Source: Neorhizobium sp. UBA3556
Lineage (GTDB): Bacteria; Pseudomonadota; Alphaproteobacteria; Rhizobiales; Rhizobiaceae
Direction: 5' to 3'
Length of the DNA stretch: 64,000 bases
NCBI GenBank assembly: GCA_002376235.1
Contig: DFNX01000001.1
Location: 1-64,000, forward strand
In this document: one piece after another, positions 29,960 through 37,708 of the stretch
Position numbering within the stretch: the stretch's first letter is position 1
How the letters are laid out: every line of letters starts with the position of its first letter
Translations under genes and position numbers: made by a program
Notes under the pieces: generated by a model
Database searches by the model: none
The model's input: the letters and a program-made list of their open reading frames with translations, nothing else
Told to the model about the DNA's origin: nothing

Positions 29960-31378
29960 GTGCCCTTTATGGCGGTTATCGAAACAGCGGAAAAATTGCT
30001 TCCGCCGGGCCTGCGCGCCCGGATCGTACCGCTGATCGCAAAAGCCGGCACCATTGTGAACGATCGTAGCGAAACCGGCCGGGCACAGCGCCAGGCCCTG
30101 ATGGCTTTCGCAATCCGCATCGCCTCAGCGGCAATCGCCTTCATTTCCCAGATCATTCTCGCCCGCCTCATGGGCGAGTTCGAATACGGCATCTATGCTT
30201 TCGTCTGGGTGATCGTCATCCTGACCGGCAACCTCTCCTGCCTCGGTTTCCATACCTCGATCATCCGCTTTTATCACCAGCATGTTGCAGCAGGCGAAAC
30301 AGCCCTGATGCGTGGGCTGAACGTCGCGTCCTGCCTGATCGCATGTCTGACGGCGACACTGGTCGCCGCGCTGGGCTTCGGCTTCCTGTTTCTGTTCGGC
30401 GACAGCATCGCCTCCTATTATCTCGTGCCGGTCGGCATCGCTCTGTTCATCATCCCGATGATCGCGCTCGGCGACATTCTCGATGGCATGGCGAGAGCGC
30501 GCGGCTGGACAGTCTCGGCACTTGCGCCGACATTCATCCTGCGGCCGATCCTGATCCTCGTCTTCATGGCAGGCACAGAATTGATCGACGCGCCGCATGA
30601 CGCGACGACGGCAATGGCGGCAGCACTGGCCGCAACCTACGTCACGACGCTTGCCCACCTGGCCCAACTGACCGCCCTGATCCGTCGCGAGGCGGGGGCA
30701 AGCGGGCCCCGTTACCAGCTCGGCGGCTGGATGCGATATTCCCTGCCGCTCTTCCTCGTTGATGGCATCAGCTTCCTGCTGACCAATGCCGATGTGGTCG
30801 TGGTCGGGCTGTTTTTGCCGCCTGATCAGGTCGGCATCTATTTCGCCGCGGCAAAAACCATCGTGCTCGTGCAATTCGTCTATTTCTCGGTCAAGGCAGC
30901 GGCTGCGCCACGCTTCTCGGCCGTCATCGCCACCAACGACCACGATGCGCTGGCAATCTTCGCGTCCCAGGCGACACGCTGGACGTTCTGGCCGTCGCTG
31001 GTGATCGGCCTCTGCGCGCTGGCGGCCGGCGAGCTTCTCCTGTCTCTGTTCGGTCCCAACTTCACCGACGGATACCCGCTGATGGCGATCCTGTTTGCCG
31101 GCATCCTGACCAAAGCCTCGGTCGGCCCCGCAGAGATCCTGCTCAGCATGGCAGGATATCAAAAACTCTGCGTCGGCGTGTATGCCGTAACCCTGATCGC
31201 CGCAGTGATGCTCTATTCTGTGATGATACCGCTATTCGGCTTGACTGGGGCAGCGGTTGCGGCTGCTACTGCAATCATGATCGAATCCCTGCTGCTTCAT
31301 CTGACAGTCCGCCGCACGCTCGGCATCACGCTGTTTGCCTTAGCACGCAGGCCCCAGGCCGGAACGGGAGCGAATTGA
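29960..31378 (+). CDS. MOP/Wzx-type polysaccharide flippase
   Basis: 472 aa polytopic membrane protein with about 12-14 hydrophobic helices, for example IAFISQIILARLMGEFEYGI, LIACLTATLVAALGFGFLFL and TGAAVAAATAIMIESLLLHL. The layout fits the MOP superfamily (Wzx, MurJ, RfbX), which flips lipid-linked sugars across the inner membrane. The substrate is not shown. The start is uncertain: GTG 29960 or ATG 29969, neither with a good ribosome site. It overlaps the next gene by ATGA, so the flippase and a CelD-like acyltransferase are made together, suggesting synthesis of a decorated surface polysaccharide. Confidence 0.85.
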   Translation: MPFMAVIETAEKLLPPGLRARIVPLIAKAGTIVNDRSETGRAQRQALMAFAIRIASAAIAFISQIILARLMGEFEYGIYAFVWVIVILTGNLSCLGFHTSIIRFYHQHVAAGETALMRGLNVASCLIACLTATLVAALGFGFLFLFGDSIASYYLVPVGIALFIIPMIALGDILDGMARARGWTVSALAPTFILRPILILVFMAGTELIDAPHDATTAMAAALAATYVTTLAHLAQLTALIRREAGASGPRYQLGGWMRYSLPLFLVDGISFLLTNADVVVVGLFLPPDQVGIYFAAAKTIVLVQFVYFSVKAAAAPRFSAVIATNDHDALAIFASQATRWTFWPSLVIGLCALAAGELLLSLFGPNFTDGYPLMAILFAGILTKASVGPAEILLSMAGYQKLCVGVYAVTLIAAVMLYSVMIPLFGLTGAAVAAATAIMIESLLLHLTVRRTLGITLFALARRPQAGTGAN

Positions 31379-32652
31379 CTATGCATATCCCCCCATCCGG
31401 CAACGGTTTCGAGGATACGAAGGAAATTCTTCCGCAAGGGCATGATAAACGCTCATTGCCGGAGGCGGATCTCAACCTGCCGATCGGCCGGGCCGGACGC
31501 GAGTTTTCGCTTTATCCGGCGACCCTCGGTTATGAATTGCAGGAAGAGCTGGAATTCCTGTCGCACCGGGCGATGGAGCCGAACATCTTCTTCTCCGCCC
31601 GCCTTCTGGCGCCCGCCATGCCGCGCGTGGAAGACAAGCAGGTGCGTTTCGCCCTCATCCGCGATGACAACGGCATGCGCTCGCGTCTGCGGCTGCTGAT
31701 GCCCTTCACGGTCGAGCGGCCGGGCTTCTCGGTCGGCGCATCGATCATCCGCACCTGGGCCAATCCGTTCGGCCCGCTTGGAACGCCGCTGGCCGATGCC
31801 GAGGACGCGGCAGAGACGATCGACAATCTGTTCGAAGTTCTGGCACGGCCCGAAACCAAGCTGCCATCCGTGCTGGTTCTGCCGGATATTCGCCTTGACG
31901 GCCGTTTTGCTCAACTCGCCAAGGCCGTCGCCATTTCCCGCGACCTGCCTGTCGCCACGACCGACACGTTCCGCCGCCCGATGCTGGAAAGCTATCTCGA
32001 TGGCGACGCTTACCTGAAACAGGCCGTGTCTGCCCATCATGTCCGCGAGATGCGCCGGCAGTGGCGCAAGCTCGAAAAACTCGGAACGCTGACCTACAAT
32101 GTCGCCCGCCAGCCTGAAGAGGTTCGGCTGCGGATGGAGGAGTTCCTTGCGCTGGAAGCCAAGGGCTGGAAGGGCAAGAAACGTTCCGCGCTGATAAACG
32201 ACCGTTATCGCGCAGCCTTCGCCCGTGAGGCAATCACCAACTTGGCCGAGATCGACGCGGTGCGTATTCACACGATCGATCTCGACGGCCGCGCCATCGC
32301 CTCGCTCATCGTTTTCCTGATGGCTGGTGAGGCCTATACGTGGAAGACCGCCTATGATGAAGGCTTCGGCGACTATTCGCCCGGCAAGCTTCTGATCATG
32401 AAACTGACCGACTGGCATCTGGAAGACGCCAACATCCTGCGTACCGACAGCTGCGCCGTGCCCGATCACCCGATCATGAGCCGGTTCTGGGAAGAGCGCG
32501 AGGAAATGGGAAGTCTCGTCATCGGCTTGACGCGCAACAGCGACCGTGACGTTCGCCAGGTCGCAGCCCAGCTTCACCTCTATCGCAACACCCGCAACAT
32601 AGCCCGCATCCTGCGGGAAAAGATCATGAATCTGGCGGGTCGCGATACCTGA
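31375..32652 (+). CDS. CelD/BcsL-like GNAT acyltransferase
   Basis: 425 aa with a C-terminal acetyltransferase domain of the CelD/FemAB-like type (Acetyltransf_6): RRQWRKLEKLGTLTYNVAR, then HTIDLDGRAIASLIVFLMAG and TWKTAYDEGFGDYSPGKLLI. Such proteins acylate polysaccharides or lipid intermediates. There is no signal peptide, so it would act on the cytoplasmic side before the overlapping flippase exports the product; that order is inference. No glycosyltransferases are adjacent. Its end is followed by a GGGCCTGC/GCAGGCCC hairpin without a T run. Confidence 0.82.
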   Translation: MTMHIPPSGNGFEDTKEILPQGHDKRSLPEADLNLPIGRAGREFSLYPATLGYELQEELEFLSHRAMEPNIFFSARLLAPAMPRVEDKQVRFALIRDDNGMRSRLRLLMPFTVERPGFSVGASIIRTWANPFGPLGTPLADAEDAAETIDNLFEVLARPETKLPSVLVLPDIRLDGRFAQLAKAVAISRDLPVATTDTFRRPMLESYLDGDAYLKQAVSAHHVREMRRQWRKLEKLGTLTYNVARQPEEVRLRMEEFLALEAKGWKGKKRSALINDRYRAAFAREAITNLAEIDAVRIHTIDLDGRAIASLIVFLMAGEAYTWKTAYDEGFGDYSPGKLLIMKLTDWHLEDANILRTDSCAVPDHPIMSRFWEEREEMGSLVIGLTRNSDRDVRQVAAQLHLYRNTRNIARILREKIMNLAGRDT

Positions 32653-32729
32653 TATATGCAGTTCTCGATCAGGAACGTTGAGGGCCTGCATTCGCGCAGG
32701 CCCGGTGCGGTGATCTTGCAGCCTTCCGA

Positions 32730-33503
32730 TCAGCGCGATGCGGTCATCCGCAGCATCCGGCAGAGCTGGACAAGCGCCGCGTCGTAACCGCCGGTGGAGA
32801 CATCCACGCAGCGCTTCAAAAGCTTCTGCCGCTCGCTGGGAGACATGGCGTTGAAGGCCGCGCGCTGAGGCCCGGTCAATCCGCCGCCGGTGCCGCCACC
32901 ACCTGTTCCCGGCCCGGCACCGGGACCAGTCCCCGGACCTGTGCCCGGAGTACCGGCACCGACGCCGACATCCACACCAATACCGGACGTGCCCCCGATA
33001 CCGAGCCCGACCGTTGCACCGAGACCTCCCCTGCCGCCAACCGACGCGGTCGTTCTGGCATTGATGCCGTTAGATGTACTGGCACCGACCCGCGCATTGA
33101 CCCCATTGCTTCCGCCGACAGAGGCAGAAACTCCGGCATTGAGCCCGCGCGAGCCGTTGACATTGGCACCGGCGTTGACGCCGTTGCGCCCTCCAACCGA
33201 AGCATTGGCGCTGGCGACGCTCGAATTGCGCCCGACGCCGACACCGGCATTCGCGCCGTTGCGACCACCGACAGATGCACTGGCCCCGGCGCCACCGGAA
33301 CGGCCACCGACACCCACACCGGCATTCACACCATTGCGTCCTCCCACTGACGCCCCCACACCGAGACCACCATCGCGGCTTCTGCCGACGCTGGCGCTAA
33401 CGCCGCGATCACCTCCGATGGATAAGCCTTGCGCATAGACCGGCGTCAGCCCTGACGTGGCGATGCATGTCGACATCAACACCGAAACAAACAGTTTTTT
33501 CAT
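32730..33503 (-). CDS. Secreted Gly/Asn/Val-repeat protein
   Basis: 257 aa. The signal peptide (residues 1-25) ends PVYAQG. Residues about 30-180 are imperfect repeats built on ASVGGRNGVNAGVGVG, varying as SVGGSNGVNAR, SVGGRGGLGATVGLG and so on, of 10-22 residues. A short Gly/Pro linker (PGTGPGTGPGAGPGTGGGG) follows. The last ~50 residues form a conserved non-repeat end, SPSERQKLLKRCVDVS then ALVQLCRMLRM, with two Cys. The repeats could form a beta-roll or silk-like fibre. AAGGAGGAG gives an excellent ribosome site. Function unknown; an extracellular or outer-surface location is inferred. Confidence 0.8.
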   Translation of the reverse strand: MKKLFVSVLMSTCIATSGLTPVYAQGLSIGGDRGVSASVGRSRDGGLGVGASVGGRNGVNAGVGVGGRSGGAGASASVGGRNGANAGVGVGRNSSVASANASVGGRNGVNAGANVNGSRGLNAGVSASVGGSNGVNARVGASTSNGINARTTASVGGRGGLGATVGLGIGGTSGIGVDVGVGAGTPGTGPGTGPGAGPGTGGGGTGGGLTGPQRAAFNAMSPSERQKLLKRCVDVSTGGYDAALVQLCRMLRMTASR

Positions 33504-33733
33504 GACATTCTCCTCCTTGAGGGCCTGCCTGCAGACCCACGGATTCGAATGCCTGCCACGTCAATTAGTTTCAGCAATTGCTAATATGATGCGCGCGAAT
33601 ATTAACGATTTATGATGGCTGCACTGCGCACGACGGGCACCACGCGGATACGGATCGTTGCGGATCACATTTGAAGAAGTTGCGCCTTGCATCTTCGTGG
33701 CTGCGCATGGTAAGCGCGTTGCAAATCTACCGT

Positions 33734-33818
33734 GCCCCGTTGGCGGAATTGGTAGACGCGCCTGACTCAAAATCAGGTTCCGAGAGGAGTGCTGGTTCGA
33801 TTCCGGCACGGGGCACCA
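33734..33818 (+). tRNA. tRNA-Leu (anticodon CAA)
   Basis: 85 bases including an encoded CCA. Acceptor GCCCCGT pairs with ACGGGGC. The D arm contains GGCGGAATTGGTAGACGC. The anticodon stem CCTGA/TCAGG encloses loop CTCAAAA, giving anticodon CAA (reads UUG). A long class II variable arm and T arm GGTTCGATTCC follow. The 3' end is 83 bases from the integrase-fusion ORF, so it is a likely attachment site for an integrated element. Confidence 0.97.
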
Positions 33819-33901
33819 AAAACCTTTAGGTAATTCAAATACCTACAGTGTTTTCAATGAGTTGATCTTCCATCTGCTACAGCGAACTGCTACAGCGAGG
33901 C

Positions 33902-34423
33902 ATGGAAGACGTGACTGTTTACCCTTGGTTGACCCTCAGAAATCGCACCTATTATCTCCGCGCTCCGGTGCCTGCAGACCTCCATGAGGCGCTGAAAAAG
34001 ACCCAAATCTGGAAATCTCTGGGCACACAGGACCGTCGCAAGGCGATCGAGAATGCCTGCACGCTCTGTTGCCGGCTGCCCGATATCGATGATCTGGAAA
34101 AGCCGGCAGACGAATGGTGCAGGCATTGCATCGCCGGAGAAGGCTGTTCCATTTATGCGGAACGCCCGAAACTCTGTCGTGATTTCCTCTGCCGCTGGAT
34201 GACCGACGACCGATTGGGTGACGAGTGGGATCCTTTGACCTCCCACATGATGGTCTATGGACAGGGGCAGCAGACCACCGTTCTCGCCGATCCCGACTGC
34301 CCCGATCTCTGGCGCCAAGAACCCTACATGTCTCAACTCGAAGATTGGGCCGCGAATGCGGCGCCAAGAGGGGGATATGTGATCGTCTTCTGGCGCGACG
34401 AGGTGGTGAAAATTGGAGCATGA
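33902..34423 (+). CDS. Chimera: integrase N-terminal arm fused to YkgJ-like Cys-cluster domain
   Basis: 173 aa. Residues about 7-50 (YPWLTLRNRTYYLRAPVPAD, then WKSLGTQDRRKAIEN) match the arm-binding N-terminus of rhizobial tyrosine integrases (DUF6538-type). From residue 53 it becomes a YkgJ/CxxCxxCC-family zinc- or iron-binding domain with Cys at 53, 56, 57, 73, 76, 82, 92 and 97 (CTLCCRL, EWCRHC, GCSIYAERPKLCRDFLC). No integrase catalytic domain follows. The ORF is continuous, with GAGG just before the ATG. It begins 83 bases after tRNA-Leu, as an integrase gene would. The best reading is recombination that dropped a YkgJ-type gene into an integrase remnant. Whether it is expressed is unknown. 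Confidence 0.78.
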   Translation: MEDVTVYPWLTLRNRTYYLRAPVPADLHEALKKTQIWKSLGTQDRRKAIENACTLCCRLPDIDDLEKPADEWCRHCIAGEGCSIYAERPKLCRDFLCRWMTDDRLGDEWDPLTSHMMVYGQGQQTTVLADPDCPDLWRQEPYMSQLEDWAANAAPRGGYVIVFWRDEVVKIGA

Positions 34424-34452
34424 CTGCCGCTGAAGCACATCACGATCCATAG

Positions 34453-34533
34453 GATTCGCTTGCCACGCTTCAGCTCCTTGTTTTTGCGCATGTCTTCATC
34501 CTGAAACCGGTGACCACTTCGGCAGACATGCCG
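34453..34533. repeat. RIME-like palindromic element, copy 2 (inverted)
   Basis: The reverse complement reads GGCATGTCTGCCGAAGTGGT then CACCGGTTTCAGGATGAAGA CATGCGCAAAAACAAGGAGCTGAAG, which matches 21583-21684 in order and in both inverted arms. It follows the chimera gene directly and precedes about 240 bases (34534-34771) that contain no gene I can support and should hold the dsbB promoter. Confidence 0.65.
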
Positions 34534-34771
34534 GGTGCTGCTGACAAGATGACGCGCGGCTTAAGCGTGACTTTGCGACGCGATCTCCTCTCGCTAGCAT
34601 TGTGGAACACGAGCAAGTCGATCACGAGAATTTGCCGGAGACAGGTGCATGTGCCGGCCGATCTGCCAGTTTACAGATTGGCGGATTGTGCTCTACAGCT
34701 TCGGCGCAATTTGGCCCCATCGGCAGATTATCGGACGACGCCGTTCGATCGCGACTATGAAGGAGAAGCGC

Positions 34772-35287
34772 ATGGCGCTGGCAGGTTCTACCACAAGGTT
34801 CAGCAGCGGCGTTGCTTACGCCGGCTTCCTTACCCTTGCCATGGCGGCAACGGTCGGCAGCGCACTGGGCTTCGAGCATATCGGCGGCTACATCCCCTGC
34901 GCACTCTGCCTGCTTGAGCGTGATCCCTACTATTTTGGCATTCCGATCGGCATTCTTGCGGTCGGTTCGGCTGCCTTCGGCCTGCCCTCCTGGATTACCC
35001 GCTCGCTTCTGGTCGTCATCGGCATCATGATGCTGGTCGGCGCCGGCATGGGTGTTTATCACTCGGGCGTCGAATGGGGTTTCTGGCCCGGCCCTTCCGC
35101 CTGCGGCGGCAGCACGGCGATCACCACCAATGCCGGCAACCTCTTGAGTGACCTCAACACCGTCCACGGTCCGTCCTGCGCCGACGCGGCCCTGCGCGTG
35201 CTCGGCCTCTCCTTCGCCGGCTGGAACGTCGTTGCCAGCGTCTTTCTCGCAGCAGTCGCCTTCATCGGCGCAAAAAAGGCCGCTTGA
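34772..35287 (+). CDS. dsbB: Disulfide bond formation protein B
   Basis: Inner-membrane quinone reductase that reoxidises DsbA. 171 aa with four transmembrane helices (for example AYAGFLTLAMAATVGSALGF and SLLVVIGIMMLVGAGMGVYH). The quinone-coupled cysteine pair is PCALCLLERDPYY, and the second periplasmic loop carries Cys at PSACGG and GPSCADAA. The start at 34772 (MALAGSTTRF) was chosen because AAGGAG lies 7 bases upstream; longer frames run into noncoding DNA. It is monocistronic. The terminator stem overlaps the stop codon. Confidence 0.92.
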   Translation: MALAGSTTRFSSGVAYAGFLTLAMAATVGSALGFEHIGGYIPCALCLLERDPYYFGIPIGILAVGSAAFGLPSWITRSLLVVIGIMMLVGAGMGVYHSGVEWGFWPGPSACGGSTAITTNAGNLLSDLNTVHGPSCADAALRVLGLSFAGWNVVASVFLAAVAFIGAKKAA

Positions 35288-35297
35288 GCGGCCTTTT
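35274..35297 (+). terminator. Terminator overlapping the dsbB stop codon
   Basis: A 10-bp stem AAAAGGCCGC / GCGGCCTTTT with a TTGA loop containing the TGA stop of dsbB. It can also act on the opposite strand for the HNH gene. Confidence 0.8.
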
Positions 35298-35320
35298 GTA
35301 AACCAGATGGCGCGGCCCGA

Positions 35321-35878
35321 TCAGGGCTGCAGCTCGGTATCCCAGTAGAGATAGTCCATCCAGCTTTCGTGCAGATAGTTCGGCGGGAACAGCCGGCCAT
35401 TGTTGTGCAGGTCCTGTACGCTCGGCGCATAGGGCCTCTGATGCGGGATCATGCCCGCCTGCTTCGGCAGCTTGCTGCCTTTCCGCAGATTGCAGGGCGA
35501 ACAGGCCGCCACGACATTTTCCCAGGTCGTCTCGCCGCCATGGGCGCGCGGAATGACATGGTCGAAGGTCAGCTCGTCATGGGCACCGCAATACTGGCAT
35601 TCGAACTTGTCGCGCAGGAACACGTTGAACCGGGTAAAGGCCGGGTTGCGGGTCGGCTGGACATAGGTCTTGAGGCTGACGACGCTTGGCACCCTCATGG
35701 TGAAGCTCGGCGAGCAGACCGAATGGTCGTATTCGGCAATGATATTCACACGGTCAAGGAAGACCGCCTTGATCGCGTCCTGCCAGGACCATAACGACAA
35801 GGGATAGTAACTCAGCGGCCGGTAGTCAGCGTTCAAGACGAGCGCCGGCAAGGCCTGCGGGGAGACTGCAATCGTCAA
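35321..35878 (-). CDS. HNH endonuclease
   Basis: 185 aa. The HNH nuclease core is complete: FECQYCGAHDELTFDHVIPR then AHGGETTWENVVAACSPCNL, with two zinc CxxC pairs and the DH, N and Cys-Asn residues. The N-terminus (LNADYRPLSYYPLSLWSWQD) is typical of the widespread chromosomal HNH family in alphaproteobacteria. The biological role is not established; similar proteins are not tied to phage or restriction. It converges on dsbB. Confidence 0.92.
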   Translation of the reverse strand: MTIAVSPQALPALVLNADYRPLSYYPLSLWSWQDAIKAVFLDRVNIIAEYDHSVCSPSFTMRVPSVVSLKTYVQPTRNPAFTRFNVFLRDKFECQYCGAHDELTFDHVIPRAHGGETTWENVVAACSPCNLRKGSKLPKQAGMIPHQRPYAPSVQDLHNNGRLFPPNYLHESWMDYLYWDTELQP

Positions 35879-35977
35879 GTGACGCTCCTACCCGATTCGG
35901 CATCTATCTCCTCTATATTAGGTCCGTTGTTACAGGATTGTGAAGCCCTATAAATGCAACGGCATACTTCCCCGCAT

Positions 35978-36634
35978 TTATACGATGGGCAAAGCCTCGC
36001 GACGCATGGTCGCAGCGTAATAGGCCCAGAAAAGCCGGGCTGCGATTGACCGGTAAGGCACCCATGAGCGGGCTATTTCGGCAAGCGCCTTTGCCGTCGG
36101 CCGCGCCTCCATGGCAAAGGCTCGGCCGACCGATGTCTGCAGAGCCACATCCCCGCCCGGAAAGATATCCGCATGACCTGCGCAGAACATCAGATAGACT
36201 TCGGCTGTCCACGGCCCGATGCCGGGGAGCAGAACAAGCTGTCGAAGCGCTGCCTCACCATCTATCGTGCAGATGGTATCGAGATCGATCGCACCGCTGA
36301 GCACCGCTTCGGAAAGTTTTAGCAAGGTCGAGGCCTTGGCGCGTGAAAGGCCGAATGTGGCAATAATTTCGGGATCGAGCCCCGCATAGGCTTGCGCGGT
36401 CACCGGCCCAGCCGCCTCGATCCGCCGCCAGATCGCATCCGCACTTGCCCGCGACACCATTTGCGACACGATGATCGAGGCGAGACCGGAAAAACCGGGG
36501 GCGGCGAGCCTGAGCGGCAGCGGCCCGGCAATCTCGGCGATCGGGATAAGGCGGGGGTCGAGTTGCAGAAGTTGGCTGAGACCCGTTTCGATATCGGCGT
36601 CGTTGCGGATGATGCTGATGTGGTTTTCTCGCAT
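35978..36634 (-). CDS. alkA: DNA-3-methyladenine glycosylase (AlkA-like)
   Basis: 218 aa monofunctional glycosylase that removes alkylated bases. The helix-hairpin-helix-GPD core is visible as LVLLPGIGPWTAEVYLMFCA then HADIFPGGDVAL, with catalytic Asp in GGD. The start at 36634 (MRENHISIIR) has AAGGGG directly upstream; a TTG at 36670 lies inside a 32-bp palindromic repeat and is rejected. It is divergent from gluQ with the repeat pair between them. Confidence 0.9.
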   Translation of the reverse strand: MRENHISIIRNDADIETGLSQLLQLDPRLIPIAEIAGPLPLRLAAPGFSGLASIIVSQMVSRASADAIWRRIEAAGPVTAQAYAGLDPEIIATFGLSRAKASTLLKLSEAVLSGAIDLDTICTIDGEAALRQLVLLPGIGPWTAEVYLMFCAGHADIFPGGDVALQTSVGRAFAMEARPTAKALAEIARSWVPYRSIAARLFWAYYAATMRREALPIV

Positions 36635-36653
36635 TCCCCTTTCATGCTTGTGC

Positions 36654-36685
36654 TTGGATCCTCGGGTCAAGCCCGAGGATGACGA
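36654..36685 (+). repeat. 32-bp palindromic repeat, left copy
   Basis: Contains the hairpin CCTCGGG-TCAAG-CCCGAGG. The exact reverse complement of the whole 32 bases lies at 36766-36797. This hairpin sequence is common in alphaproteobacterial intergenic regions, as I recall it. Confidence 0.85.
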
Positions 36686-36765
36686 AGGAAAGGTTTGCGG
36701 GTTGCCTTTAGAAGCCTTTCAGCAAGCGCAGCTGAGAGCTATCTGCTAGTACATTCACCACAGGC

Positions 36766-36797
36766 TCGTCATCCTCGGGCTTGACCCGAGGATCCAA
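36766..36797 (-). repeat. 32-bp palindromic repeat, right copy
   Basis: Exact inverted copy of 36654-36685. The 80 bases between the copies are unique. It ends 29 bases before the gluQ start codon, so its transcript could form a hairpin in the gluQ leader. Confidence 0.85.
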
Positions 36798-36826
36798 ACC
36801 CAAGCGAGCCCGAACGCAAGCAAGCA

Positions 36827-37708
36827 ATGCCGAATTTCCAGCCAGAAAACGCCGTCTATCGTTTTGCTCCCAGCCCGAATGGCTTTCTCCATCTCGGACA
36901 CGCCCTTTCGGCATTCCTCAACCACGACATGGCGAAAGAAAACGGCGGACGGTTCCTGCTGCGTATCGAAGACATCGACCGGACGCGCTGCACGCCGCAA
37001 TTCGAGGAGATGATCTATCGCGACTTGCGCTGGCTCGGCCTCGACTGGGAAACGCCAGTGCGCCGCCAGTCAGAACATTTCGACGCCTATCGCGATGCGC
37101 TAGACAGGTTGCGCGATATGGGCCTTGTCTATCCCGCATTCCTCACCCGCGGGGAGGTGAAGACGCGTGTTACAGCCTATGAGGCCGGTGAAGAAAACTG
37201 GCCGCGTGATCCCGATGGATCCCCGCTTTATCCGGATGACGACAGGCGGCGCAACGAGCTCGAGCGCGCAGACCTTATCGCCAAGGACATAAGGCACGCT
37301 TGGCGGCTGGATGTGACCAAAGCAATGGCCTGGGTGGGAAAACCGCTGTCATGGCGGGAAACCGGCACCGGCCACTCCGAGACAATTACAGCCGATCCGG
37401 CGATCTGGGGCGATGTCATCCTCTCGCGCTCGGATGCGCCTTCAAGCTATCATCTGTCTGTCGTGGTAGACGATGCGCTGCAGGGAATTACCCATGTGGT
37501 GCGGGGTAAGGATCTCTATGCAGCAACCGCCATCCACCGGTTGCTGCAAAAACTGCTCGGCCTGCCGGAACCGGTCTACCACCACCACCGGCTGATCCTC
37601 GGCAGCGACGGGCGAAAACTGTCGAAAAGCGAGGGATCAACCGGAATTGCGGCTCTTCGGGAGGACGGTCTCGTGCCCGCCGATATTCGCCGCATCGTCG
37701 GGCTCTGA
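36827..37708 (+). CDS. gluQ: Glutamyl-Q tRNA(Asp) synthetase
   Basis: Truncated glutamyl-tRNA synthetase paralogue that attaches Glu to queuosine in tRNA-Asp. 293 aa. The HIGH-like motif is FLHLGHALSAF and the KMSKS-like motif is RKLSKSEGS near residue 268. The anticodon-binding domain is absent, as expected for this family. The CxC..YxxxC zinc site of the E. coli enzyme is missing: the equivalent region reads VYPAFLTRGEVKTRV with no Cys. Its last 72 bases overlap the 3' end of the brkB gene on the opposite strand. Confidence 0.94.
   Translation: MPNFQPENAVYRFAPSPNGFLHLGHALSAFLNHDMAKENGGRFLLRIEDIDRTRCTPQFEEMIYRDLRWLGLDWETPVRRQSEHFDAYRDALDRLRDMGLVYPAFLTRGEVKTRVTAYEAGEENWPRDPDGSPLYPDDDRRRNELERADLIAKDIRHAWRLDVTKAMAWVGKPLSWRETGTGHSETITADPAIWGDVILSRSDAPSSYHLSVVVDDALQGITHVVRGKDLYAATAIHRLLQKLLGLPEPVYHHHRLILGSDGRKLSKSEGSTGIAALREDGLVPADIRRIVGL

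Noticed and set aside
33561..33809. 82-codon minus-strand ORF across the tRNA-Leu gene
   Set aside because: It overlaps a perfect tRNA gene and lacks protein-like features.
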